Positions 1 to 5,557 of a DNA stretch of 5,557 nt are shown here, piece by piece. Position 1 is the stretch's first letter. The number at the start of each line of letters is the position of its first letter. The translations under genes and the position numbers were made by a program. Source of the stretch: Deltaproteobacteria bacterium (GTDB taxonomy: Bacteria > Myxococcota_A > UBA9160); contig DOUU01000377.1 of assembly GCA_003520425.1 (NCBI GenBank), positions 13,843 to 19,399 on the forward strand. Direction: 5' to 3'. The notes under the pieces are model-generated. The model did no database searches. It had not been told where the DNA came from and worked only from the letters and a program-made list of their open reading frames with translations.

Positions 1-401
1 CCGTAGCGCACGACGTCGAAGCGCACGAGGTCACCTCGGCGCAGGTCGTGCTTCCCGTTCAAGCGTTCGAAGAACACCTCCGGCAGGGCGTCGCTGCGCG
101 GAGAGGGGAGCTCGTGGACGAAAACCGGCGGCGCAGCGTCGAGACGCGCCCGCGGCGTGTCGTAGACGGGAGGCAGCAGTCCCAAGGGCCTGCGGATCGG
201 CGCCCGCAGGATCGGGTTTGCACGAGCCACCTCCGGCACGAGATCACAGAAGCCGGGCAGGTCAAAGCCCGGGCCAAGGCGCAGCACGAGCTGGGAGAGA
301 TGGCTCGCGCCATTGCGGCGCCGCGCCTCCGCGTCGAAGGCGCGCAGGAAGCAGTCGGCCCCCGTGAGCGGGATCGGGCGAGCGGTTTGCCAGGAGCTCA
401 T
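1..401 (-). CDS. Condensation/WS-DGAT-like acyltransferase, N-terminal part (runs off window)
   Basis: This reading frame starts with ATG at 401 and stays open for 133 codons to the left edge, so only the N-terminus is visible. The start IPLTGADCFLRAFD (residues 10-23), then SQLVLRLGPGFDLPGF and ARANPILRAPIRRP (about 59-72), resembles the opening of condensation-domain and wax-ester-synthase/DGAT proteins of the CoA-dependent acyltransferase superfamily. These proteins move an acyl group from CoA or a carrier protein to an amine or alcohol. The diagnostic HHxxxDG active-site motif normally falls shortly after the part visible here, so activity cannot be judged. The ATG overlaps the stop of the upstream carrier-protein gene (ATGA), so the two are probably translationally coupled, and that ACP is its natural partner. 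The family call rests on N-terminal resemblance only; the substrate is unknown. Confidence 0.62.
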   Translation of the reverse strand, partial: MSSWQTARPIPLTGADCFLRAFDAEARRRNGASHLSQLVLRLGPGFDLPGFCDLVPEVARANPILRAPIRRPLGLLPPVYDTPRARLDAAPPVFVHELPSPRSDALPEVFFERLNGKHDLRRGDLVRFDVVRY

Positions 402-661
402 GAGGCCCGGCGCTGGAGCTCGTAGACGCATGCCGCAAGCGACTCGGCGCTCGCCAGATTCTCCGGGGTGAGAAGGCTCTCGTCCACCCACACGCCGGTC
501 GCCTCTTCAATCGCCAGCAGGAGCTGGGTCACGGCGAGCGAGTCAAGACCGGCGTCGACGAGGCTCGAGCGCTCGGTGAACTCGTCCCCGACGGAGAGAA
601 GCTGCGTGCGCAGGATGTCGAAGATGATCCGGACGAGCTCCGCTCGGCTCGGGGCTGCCAC
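398..661 (-). CDS. Acyl carrier protein (phosphopantetheine-binding)
   Basis: An 87-residue free-standing carrier protein. The core helix-1 region is ELVRIIFDILRTQ (8-20), and the attachment motif is AGLDSLAVTQLL (37-48). Ser41 is the expected site of 4'-phosphopantetheine, which would hold acyl intermediates as thioesters. A typical helix-3/4 region (LTPENLASAESLAACVYEL) follows. Length and layout fit a complete single ACP/PCP. I chose GTG at 661 because GGAGGA lies 11 bases upstream and because the frame further upstream is low-complexity, Pro/Arg-rich, and would run into the divergent gene. An in-frame GTG 15 codons upstream is the alternative. The stop overlaps the next gene's start by four bases (ATGA). 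It is divergent from the halogenase-like, CrtI-like and FabG genes, which suggests that it carries their substrate (inference). Confidence 0.9.
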   Translation of the reverse strand: MAAPSRAELVRIIFDILRTQLLSVGDEFTERSSLVDAGLDSLAVTQLLLAIEEATGVWVDESLLTPENLASAESLAACVYELQRRAS

Positions 662-672
662 GGGGGTCGGGT

Positions 673-678
673 TCCTCC
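673..678 (-). promoter_or_regulatory. Ribosome binding site of the ACP gene
   Basis: GGAGGA on the minus strand, 11 bases before the GTG at 661. The spacing is slightly long, but it is the best Shine-Dalgarno match upstream of the carrier-protein core and it decides the GTG start. Confidence 0.6.
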
Positions 679-720
679 AGCTCGGGCGCGACTGTAACAC
701 CGGCCGCAGCCACGCGCGGC

Positions 721-749
721 CCGGCGCCCGCCGCAGGGCGGGCGTCCGG
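721..749. repeat. GC-rich inverted repeat (hairpin) in the divergent promoter region
   Basis: A perfect 8-base inverted repeat, CGCCCGCC and GGCGGGCG, flanks a four-base GCAG loop (725-744). CCGG on both sides extends it to 12 pairs with one bulged T at 745. A weaker 6-base pair (GGCCGC at 702-707 with GCGGCC at 716-721) sits directly beside it. There is no T-run, so it is not a classical terminator. It could be an operator or a leader hairpin; in GC-rich DNA, chance is a real alternative. Confidence 0.55.
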
Positions 750-776
750 GGCCTTGGATCTGCTGGCGGCGATGTT

Positions 777-783
777 AAGGTGG
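777..783 (+). promoter_or_regulatory. Ribosome binding site of the halogenase-like gene
   Basis: AAGGTGG, with AAGG ending nine bases before the ATG at 790. This favours ATG 790 over the upstream in-frame ATG at 772 and TTG at 754, which have no comparable site. Confidence 0.6.
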
Positions 784-789
784 CGGCCC

Positions 790-2049
790 ATGGTGGAGAT
801 CCCGGCCTCGGGCATTCGTCGGGTCGCGATCGTCGGGGGGGGGCCAGCGGGGGCGACACTCGCCACGCTGCTCGCTCGCCGCGGCCTGGACGTCGTCGTC
901 TTCGCCCGCAACAAGCGCCCGCCCCTGGTGATCGGCGAGTCCCTGGTCCCGGCGGTCGTGCCGTACCTGCGCGAGCTTGGAATCGAGCCGGAGGTCGCCT
1001 CCTACAGCACCTGGAAGCCCGGAGCGACCTTCGTGCTTGATCCCTCGGATCACATGAGCTTTACGTTCGCCCAGGTCCGCAAGGCCGTCACGAACTACTC
1101 CTACAATGTGCCGCGCGACCTCTTCGACGAGTCGATCCGGCAAGCGGCGATTCGTGCCGGGGCGAAGCTCTTCGACGTGACGGCGCGGCTCGAGCGCCAG
1201 GGTGACACCGACCGGCTTCGGCTTAGCGAAGAGACGCTCGCCGCCACGCAGGGCGCGCTCTCCGGGCAGCCCGACTTGATCGTCGACGCCTCCGGGCGCG
1301 TGCGCCTCATCGCCAATGCGCTCGGCCTTCCGACAGAAACGGGGCCACGGCGCGACACGGCGCTCTTCGCGCACCTCGAGGGGGTGCCTCTCGTCTGCGA
1401 GGGCCATGTCCACACCGATCGCATGGATCGCGGCTGGTGCTGGCGCATCCCGCTGCCCGGGCGCGTGTCGGTGGGCCTCGTCGTGCCCTCGGACTTCATC
1501 CGTGGCTTCGGAGACACGATCGAGGAGCAGTACGACAACTATCTGCGCAAGGACGGCACGACCGGCGCGTGGGGCAGCTCGGTCAAGCGCCTCACACCGG
1601 TCCTGAAGTACACGAACTACCAGCTGGTGACGCTGCGCGGTGCCGGTCCCAACTGGGTGCTCGTGGGGGACGCCTTCGGATTCATCGATCCGGTGTTTTC
1701 GAGCGGGCTCCTCGTCGGTTTCGACGCGGCGGCGCTGCTCGCGAAGACGATCGGGACTCCCTCCGCCCGCGGTTTTGAGGTCTACGAAAAGCACGTGAAG
1801 GATCACCTGCGGGCCTGGCACCGCGTCGTCGGCTACTACTACAACGGTCGGCTCTTTACGCTGCTCAAGCTCGGAAACACGGTCCGCCACACGCTCCTCG
1901 GTCGCGTCATGAACTGGCACTTCGAGACGCATCTGCCCCGCGTCTTCACGGGCGAGGCCACGACTCGCCGCTACAGCCGCGGCCTTCTGCACTTCATGAC
2001 CCAATACGGCCTCGCACGGAACGACCCTTCCAGGCTTCAGGTGAAGTAG
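790..2049 (+). CDS. Flavin-dependent halogenase-family FAD oxidoreductase
   Basis: A 419-residue FAD protein, using the ATG that follows the AAGGTGG site. Visible motifs, in order, are the Rossmann GGGPAG (16-21), VIGESLVP (47-54), WKPGATF with Lys76 (75-81), VDASG (165-169), WCWRIP (216-221) and GDAFGFIDPVFSSG (293-306). WCWRIP fits the halogenase signature WxWxIP exactly. FIDPVFSSG fits FxxPxxSxG. Lys76 lies where the catalytic lysine (Lys79 of PrnA) is expected, judging by its distance from the GES and LGI blocks. The overall pattern is nearest the phenol/pyrrole halogenases, some of which act on carrier-protein-bound substrates (PltA is one). Halogenases oxidise chloride or bromide using FADH2 and O2, and need a separate flavin reductase; none is seen here. 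Non-halogenating monooxygenases or reductases share this fold, so the family call is firm and the halogenation activity is inferred. Its stop is seven bases before the next start. Confidence 0.78.
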   Translation: MVEIPASGIRRVAIVGGGPAGATLATLLARRGLDVVVFARNKRPPLVIGESLVPAVVPYLRELGIEPEVASYSTWKPGATFVLDPSDHMSFTFAQVRKAVTNYSYNVPRDLFDESIRQAAIRAGAKLFDVTARLERQGDTDRLRLSEETLAATQGALSGQPDLIVDASGRVRLIANALGLPTETGPRRDTALFAHLEGVPLVCEGHVHTDRMDRGWCWRIPLPGRVSVGLVVPSDFIRGFGDTIEEQYDNYLRKDGTTGAWGSSVKRLTPVLKYTNYQLVTLRGAGPNWVLVGDAFGFIDPVFSSGLLVGFDAAALLAKTIGTPSARGFEVYEKHVKDHLRAWHRVVGYYYNGRLFTLLKLGNTVRHTLLGRVMNWHFETHLPRVFTGEATTRRYSRGLLHFMTQYGLARNDPSRLQVK

Positions 2050-2056
2050 GACCGTC

Positions 2057-3598
2057 ATGCGTTTCCACCGCGAGTCCTGCCGCGAAGCCTACGATGCGAT
2101 CGTGATCGGGAGCGGGATCGGCGGTCTTACGACGGCGGGGCTACTCGCAAAAGAGGGCTGGCGGGTGCTCGTGGTGGAGAGGCACGACCGGCCGGGCGGC
2201 TACGCGCACGGCTTCCGCCGGCGCCGCTACCGCTTCGATTCGGCGGTGCACCTCATCGGGGGCTGCGAGCCTTCGGCCTTCGAAGGCGGCGGCCTGGTCG
2301 ACCGGCTGCTCTGCGCCCTCGGCGTGCGCGATCGCTGCCGCTTTGCGCGGATCGACCCCTTCTACAGCTCCTCCTTCCCGGGATTCGAGATGCATGCGCC
2401 GGCGGGCCTCGATGAGTTCGTGGCGGCGCACACCGAGCGCTTCCCGGCCGAGGAGAAGGGACTGCGCCAGCTCGTGCAGCTGTGCCTCGACATTCGCCAG
2501 GAGGCGCAGCGTGCGCCGGATTTCCTCCTGGTGTCGGATCTGGTCCGTCTTCGAAAGCTCTATCCGACGCTCGTCCGCTATCACCGCGCGACGCTCGGCA
2601 AGGTGATGGACGAGCAGCTCACGGACCCCCGGCTCAAGGCCGTGTTTGGGACGCTCTGGCCCTACCTCGGGCTGCCCCCGTCGCGGGTTTCCTTCCTCTA
2701 CTGGGCCACGATGCTGATGAGCTACGTGGCCGAGGGTGCGTACTACTGCGAGGGCGGCTTTCAGCGCCTGGCCGACGCGCTGGTCCACGCCCTTCAGGCG
2801 GAAGGCGGCGAGCTCCTGCTGAAAAGCACCGTGCGACGAATCAGCGTGGAGAACGGCCAGGCCTGCGGCGTGGTTCTCGACAACGGCCAGCGCATCACGG
2901 CGCCGGTGGTGGTCTCGAACGCCGACGCCCGCCAGACCTTCGAGGAGCTCGTGACGGCCGAGCATCTTCCGCCGGGCTTTCTGGCGAAGCTCCGCCGCAT
3001 GCGCACCTCCGTCTCCGCGTTCGTGGTCTATGCGGCGGCCCGCTTGGACCCGAGAGATCACAACGCCGAGCACGAGAACTTTCTCTACACGCACTGGGAT
3101 CATGACCAGCACTTCGCCGATGTGGAGCGCGGGACGCCGTCCTGGCAGAGTGTCACCGTGCCGACGCTCGTCGACCCGAAGCTGGCCCCTGCGGGCGAGC
3201 ACCTCTTCATTCTGACGACGCTCCTCTCCGCCGACCCGACGCGCTCCTGGCGCACGGGCAAGCAGCAGCTGGTGGATCACATGCTGGACGGCGTCGAGGC
3301 GCGCCTGCCGGGCTTTCGCTCGAAGCTCACGTTCTGCGAGGGAGCGTCGCCGCGCACCCTGGAGCGCTACACGCTGAATCAGGGAGGCGCGATCTACGGC
3401 TGGGACCTGGCCCCCGACCAGGTGGGGCCGGGGCGGCTGCCGTCGAGCGCCCCGGTGGAGGGTCTCTTCCTCGTCGGCCACTGGACGCGGCCCGGGGGCG
3501 GGATCTATGGCGTCATGACGTCGGGCGTGGACGTCGCACGACGCATCAGCGGCACACCGAGCGACATCCTGCTCGGTCTGCCGCGCCGGCCCGTCTGA
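2057..3598 (+). CDS. CrtI/retinol-saturase-type FAD-dependent oxidoreductase
   Basis: A 513-residue protein, the usual size for phytoene desaturase, carotenoid isomerase and all-trans-retinol 13,14-reductase relatives. The N-terminal dinucleotide-binding fold is DAIVIGSGIGGLTTAGLL (13-30), with Glu41 at the end of beta-2 for the ribose and RPGGYAHGF (45-53). The mid-domain CEGGFQRLADALVHAL (231-246) is typical of the family. The C-terminal FAD motif is GLFLVGHWTRPGGGIYGV (469-486). Enzymes of this group desaturate, saturate or isomerise conjugated polyene chains. No carotenoid gene lies nearby; with the ACP and FabG neighbours, an acyl or polyene-acyl substrate is more likely than phytoene (inference). 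AGGA at 2048-2051 precedes the ATG by five bases and overlaps the previous stop. The stop shares one base with the FabG start (TGATG). No transmembrane segment is evident. Confidence 0.82.
   Translation: MRFHRESCREAYDAIVIGSGIGGLTTAGLLAKEGWRVLVVERHDRPGGYAHGFRRRRYRFDSAVHLIGGCEPSAFEGGGLVDRLLCALGVRDRCRFARIDPFYSSSFPGFEMHAPAGLDEFVAAHTERFPAEEKGLRQLVQLCLDIRQEAQRAPDFLLVSDLVRLRKLYPTLVRYHRATLGKVMDEQLTDPRLKAVFGTLWPYLGLPPSRVSFLYWATMLMSYVAEGAYYCEGGFQRLADALVHALQAEGGELLLKSTVRRISVENGQACGVVLDNGQRITAPVVVSNADARQTFEELVTAEHLPPGFLAKLRRMRTSVSAFVVYAAARLDPRDHNAEHENFLYTHWDHDQHFADVERGTPSWQSVTVPTLVDPKLAPAGEHLFILTTLLSADPTRSWRTGKQQLVDHMLDGVEARLPGFRSKLTFCEGASPRTLERYTLNQGGAIYGWDLAPDQVGPGRLPSSAPVEGLFLVGHWTRPGGGIYGVMTSGVDVARRISGTPSDILLGLPRRPV
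3549..3584 (+). repeat. Imperfect 14-bp inverted repeat near the end of the CrtI-like gene
   Basis: The left arm (3549-3562) and right arm (3571-3584) pair at 13 of 14 positions around the eight-base loop GACATCCT; the mismatch is C3555 with C3578. It lies within the last codons of the CrtI-like gene and ends 13 bases before the FabG ATG. No T-run follows and transcription plainly continues, so it is not a terminator. It could influence coupling or mRNA stability, or be incidental. Confidence 0.6.
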
Positions 3599-4323
3599 TG
3601 GCGCGAAGCGTTCTTGTGACGGGAGGCTCTCGCGGGATCGGACGAGCGATCGCCCTCTCCCTCGCGCGCCAGGGCTTCGAGCTCGTGCTCAACTACCGAA
3701 GCGACCAGAAGGCGGCCGAAGAGGCGCTTGCCCTCGTCGAGGCCGAGGGCGCCCGGGGTCGCCTGCTGCGCTTTGACGTCGCAGAGCGCGCCGCCGCCCA
3801 AACGGCGCTCGAAGACGACATGGAGGCGTACGGCCCCTACTGGGGCGTCGTCTGCAACGCGGGTCTCCACGCCGATGCACCCTTTCCCACCCTCAAAAAC
3901 GAGGCCTGGGACGACGTGATCCGCGTGAATCTCGACGGCTTCTACAACGTCTTGCGGCCCGTCGTGATGCCGATGGTGCGCGCGCACCAGGGCGGCCGCA
4001 TCGTCACCATCTCGAGCTTCTCGGGGATCGCCGGCAACCGGGGCCAGGTCAACTACAGCGCCGCGAAGGCGGGGGTGATCGGCGCAACCAAAGCCTTGGC
4101 TCAAGAACTCGCCAAGCGGGAGATCACCGTGAACAGCGTGGCACCGGGACTGATCGACACCGAAATGATCGAAGGCGCGCCGATCGACGAGATCCTGAAG
4201 CGCATCCCGATGCGCCGGCTGGGCAAACCCGAGGAGGTCGGCGCGGTGGTCGCCTTCCTGTTCTCCGACGGCGCGGCCTACGTCACCGGGCAGGTGCTGC
4301 AGGTGAACGGCGGCCTGATCTAA
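3598..4323 (+). CDS. fabG: 3-oxoacyl-ACP reductase, FabG-type SDR
   Basis: A complete 241-residue classical short-chain dehydrogenase/reductase. It reduces 3-oxoacyl-ACP to 3-hydroxyacyl-ACP with NADPH. The cofactor motif TGGSRGIG is at 8-15; Arg12 and the YRSD block (33-36) fit NADP preference. CNAG is at 86-89. The catalytic tetrad is Asn111, Ser140, Tyr153 and Lys157 (NYSAAKAG), and the spacing matches E. coli FabG. The C-terminus YVTGQVLQVNGGLI is the usual FabG ending. The ATG shares one base with the previous stop (TGATG), so translation is probably coupled. The family includes housekeeping FabG and dedicated ketoreductases of aryl-polyene or polyketide clusters. No other fatty-acid synthesis gene such as fabD or fabF is adjacent, and the tight linkage to the two flavoproteins supports a dedicated pathway ketoreductase. 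Confidence 0.88.
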   Translation: MARSVLVTGGSRGIGRAIALSLARQGFELVLNYRSDQKAAEEALALVEAEGARGRLLRFDVAERAAAQTALEDDMEAYGPYWGVVCNAGLHADAPFPTLKNEAWDDVIRVNLDGFYNVLRPVVMPMVRAHQGGRIVTISSFSGIAGNRGQVNYSAAKAGVIGATKALAQELAKREITVNSVAPGLIDTEMIEGAPIDEILKRIPMRRLGKPEEVGAVVAFLFSDGAAYVTGQVLQVNGGLI

Positions 4324-4335
4324 GGGCTCTTTTGC

Positions 4336-4340
4336 GGAGG
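4336..4340 (+). promoter_or_regulatory. Ribosome binding site of the PPOX-like gene
   Basis: GGAGG seven bases before the GTG at 4348. Near-ideal spacing supports this non-ATG start. Confidence 0.7.
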
Positions 4341-4347
4341 CTCTGGC

Positions 4348-4941
4348 GTGGGGAAGACGTACCCGGAGATCGATCCGCGCACGGCCGAGTTCCTGGGCCA
4401 GCAGCACGTCTTCTTCGTCGCCACGGCGCCGCTCTCGGCCACGGGGCGCGTGAACCTCTCGCCGAAGGGTCTCCGGAGCTTCGTCGTGCTCGATCCCCGC
4501 ACGGTCGCCTACCTCGACCTCACCGGCAGCGGGATCGAGACGGTCGCTCATCTGCGCGAGAACGGACGCATCACGCTCATGTTCTGCGCCTTTGAGGGCC
4601 CGCCGAAGATCCTGCGCCTGCACGGCCGCGGCGAGGTGATTGAGCCCGGACACGCGGAGTGGGAGGCACTCGCCGCGCGCTTTCCCCCGCATCCCGGTGC
4701 CCGCTCCGTGATCCGCGTGCATGTGGAGCGAATCGCCGACTCGTGCGGCTACGCCGTGCCCTTGATGCACTATGAAGGCGATCGCGACCAGCTCGCGCGC
4801 TGGGCGGAGCGAAAGGGGCCCGAGGGGCTCGTCGCCTACCGGGCCGCAAACAACCGGAAGAGCATCGATGGTCTGCCGGGCCTTCCGGGTGCTTCGGACG
4901 ATCTCGATGTCCCCGCCGCGCTCGCGAGGCGGCCCCGGTAG
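4348..4941 (+). CDS. Pyridoxamine 5'-phosphate oxidase-fold (PPOX) flavin-binding family protein
   Basis: A 197-residue protein with a GTG start. It resembles the split-barrel FMN-binding proteins annotated as pyridoxamine 5'-phosphate oxidase family. Recognisable blocks are FFVATAPLSATGRVNLSPKG (22-41), a YLDLTGSG strand (55-62), then ENGRITLMFCAFEGPPKILR (71-90) followed by LHGRGEV, and CGYAVPLM (133-140). The usual role is FMN (or F420)-dependent oxidation or reduction of small molecules, and many members have no known substrate. Residues after about 180 (GASDDLDVPAALARRPR) look like a disordered tail beyond the fold. It lies 24 bases after FabG with its own strong Shine-Dalgarno site, so it is probably co-transcribed. 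Whether it serves the biosynthetic genes, for example as a flavin-linked helper, or is simply the next gene cannot be told. Confidence 0.75.
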   Translation: MGKTYPEIDPRTAEFLGQQHVFFVATAPLSATGRVNLSPKGLRSFVVLDPRTVAYLDLTGSGIETVAHLRENGRITLMFCAFEGPPKILRLHGRGEVIEPGHAEWEALAARFPPHPGARSVIRVHVERIADSCGYAVPLMHYEGDRDQLARWAERKGPEGLVAYRAANNRKSIDGLPGLPGASDDLDVPAALARRPR

Positions 4942-5003
4942 CCACGCCTGCGCGCACGCGGCGGAGCCCGATCCCTCCGCGCGCCGCGGCGGGGGTGGAA
5001 TCG

Positions 5004-5009
5004 AAGGAG
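5004..5009 (+). promoter_or_regulatory. Ribosome binding site of the DUF2164 gene
   Basis: AAGGAG (within AAGGAGAGG) five bases before the GTG at 5015. It decides the start of the small gene and excludes the longer in-frame extension overlapping the PPOX gene. Confidence 0.7.
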
Positions 5010-5014
5010 AGGTC

Positions 5015-5260
5015 GTGCCGATCGAGCTCGACAAGGAGCGCAAGCAGCGGATGGTGCGCGCGATCCAAGATTATTTCGCGGAGAAGCTCGATCAAGAGAT
5101 CGGGACACTCGCCGCAGAGCTCTTGCTTGAGTTCTTCGTGAGAGAGCTCGGGCCCGCCATCTACAATCAAGCCGTGAAAGACGCGCAGGCCTTCGTCCAG
5201 GACAAGGTCATGGACTTGGATGGCGTGCTCTTCCAGCCGGAGGAGCCGCGCTCGCGTTGA
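5015..5260 (+). CDS. DUF2164 family protein
   Basis: An 81-residue acidic/basic helical protein starting at GTG 5015 and beginning VPIELDKERKQ. The blocks AIQDYFAEKLDQEIGTLAAE, LLLEFFVRELGPAIYNQAVK and DAQAFVQDKV follow the conserved pattern of the small DUF2164 proteins, and the length fits a complete member. The biochemical function of the family is not known to me, and no catalytic motif, signal peptide or membrane segment is visible. The frame extends upstream to 4772, but that part would overlap the PPOX gene and is Arg/Ser/Pro-rich shadow sequence. Its TGA overlaps the TTG of the next gene (TTGA), suggesting a two-gene unit with the HAD phosphatase. About 73 bases without a gene or clear terminator separate it from the PPOX gene. 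Confidence 0.85.
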   Translation: MPIELDKERKQRMVRAIQDYFAEKLDQEIGTLAAELLLEFFVRELGPAIYNQAVKDAQAFVQDKVMDLDGVLFQPEEPRSR

Positions 5261-5557
5261 CGCGCTCTCCTTCCCAGCCCTGTGAACTCGTGATCTTTGA
5301 CTGCGATGGAGTCCTCGTCGACAGCGAGCCGATTGCCAATCGCTTGTTCGCCGAGATGCTGGCCGGCGAGGGGCTCGCCCTCACGACCGGGGAGACGATG
5401 CGCCGCTACATGGGCCGCTCCTTGGCCTCCTGCCGCAGGATGATCGAGGCGGAGCTCGGGAGGCCCTTGCCTCAGGGCTTCTTCCCGGAGCTGCGCGAGC
5501 GCACGCTGCGTGCCTTTCGCCGCGAGCTGCGTCCGGTGGAGGGTGTCCGGGACGTAT
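5257..5557 (+). CDS. HAD-superfamily hydrolase, N-terminal part (runs off window)
   Basis: An open frame of 100 codons to the right edge. HAD motif I, FDCDGVLVDSE, is at residues 14-24, with Asp15 as nucleophile and Asp17 as general acid/base. A helical cap region follows (ANRLFAEMLAGEGLAL, then MRRYMGRSL), as in subfamily I phosphatases and phosphomutases of the phosphoglycolate phosphatase, beta-phosphoglucomutase and YieH type. Motifs II-IV lie beyond the window, so the substrate cannot be assigned. The TTG start overlaps the DUF2164 stop by four bases (TTGA). GGAGGAG at 5239-5245 precedes it by 11 bases. The next in-frame start, GTG at 5290, would begin immediately before motif I and remove most of beta-1, so it is less likely. 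Confidence 0.85.
   Translation, partial: MTRSPSQPCELVIFDCDGVLVDSEPIANRLFAEMLAGEGLALTTGETMRRYMGRSLASCRRMIEAELGRPLPQGFFPELRERTLRAFRRELRPVEGVRDV

Larger units (their letters stand above)
662..789. promoter_or_regulatory. Divergent intergenic control region
   Basis: About 128 bases between the minus-strand ACP gene and the plus-strand halogenase-like gene. Both transcription units must start here or within the neighbouring genes. The only AT-richer spot is around ACTGTAACAC (691-700), which contains a weak -10-like TGTAAC on the plus strand. No convincing -35 element was found at proper spacing on either strand. Most of the rest is GC-rich and dominated by inverted repeats. A shared regulator site is plausible but not demonstrated. 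Confidence 0.5.

Noticed and set aside
48..425. Plus-strand frame opposite the acyltransferase-like gene
   Set aside because: Low-complexity Arg/Glu/Ala-rich translation. The minus strand gives a recognisable N-terminus with an ATGA junction.
671..698. Sigma-70-like promoter with TGTAAC as -10
   Set aside because: It matches only four of six consensus bases and has no acceptable -35 at 16-18 bases spacing, so it is mentioned only within the intergenic region.
754..789. Upstream TTG (754) or ATG (772) as start of the halogenase-like gene
   Set aside because: The extra residues precede the usual beta-1 start of the FAD fold, and the good AAGGTGG site serves ATG 790.
775..2058. Long antisense open frame (427 codons) across the halogenase-like gene
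   Set aside because: The translation is charged and Arg/Val/Glu-rich with no recognisable domain; it is a mirror of GC-rich codon use on the real gene.
2141..3481. Long antisense open frame (446 codons) across the CrtI-like gene
   Set aside because: No family motif, and the plus strand encodes a clear complete protein; it is a shadow frame.
4961..4980. Possible terminator after the PPOX gene (GCGGA and TCCGC arms)
   Set aside because: Only five pairs with a ten-base loop and no following T-run; too weak to call.
3505..5043. Antisense open frame of 512 codons spanning FabG and PPOX genes
   Set aside because: It crosses several well-supported plus-strand genes and junctions and has no domain-like sequence. 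Long chance frames are expected at this GC level.

Overview
This GC-rich bacterial window contains eight protein genes and almost no non-coding DNA. Strong GC at third codon positions, GTG and TTG starts, and tight ATGA-type overlaps suggest a high-GC proteobacterium or myxobacterium-like organism. That lineage guess is inference only. No rRNA, tRNA, CRISPR array, insertion sequence or phage gene was seen.

Left part, minus strand: a small acyl carrier protein (ACP) overlaps by ATGA the start of a free-standing condensation/acyltransferase-like protein that runs off the left edge. A gap of about 130 bp separates these from the plus-strand genes. It holds a strong GC-rich hairpin and must carry the divergent promoters.

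Centre, plus strand: three tightly packed genes encode (i) a FAD protein of the flavin-dependent halogenase family that keeps all the recognisable halogenase motifs, including a candidate catalytic lysine, (ii) a CrtI/retinol-saturase-type FAD oxidoreductase and (iii) a FabG-type 3-oxoacyl-ACP reductase. A PPOX-fold flavin/pyridoxamine-phosphate-oxidase-like protein follows 24 bp later.

Right part, plus strand: a DUF2164 protein and the start of a HAD-superfamily phosphatase, which overlap by TTGA. These look like ordinary flanking genes.

Interpretation (inference): ACP, acyltransferase, halogenase-like enzyme, CrtI-like desaturase/isomerase and ketoreductase look like one arm of a carrier-protein-based fatty-acid/polyene-type pathway. 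The product could be a pigment or modified acyl group, possibly halogenated as in xanthomonadins or flexirubins. No ketosynthase, dehydratase or acyl-ACP ligase lies in the window, so the chain-building enzymes must be sought to the left or elsewhere, and the product cannot be named.
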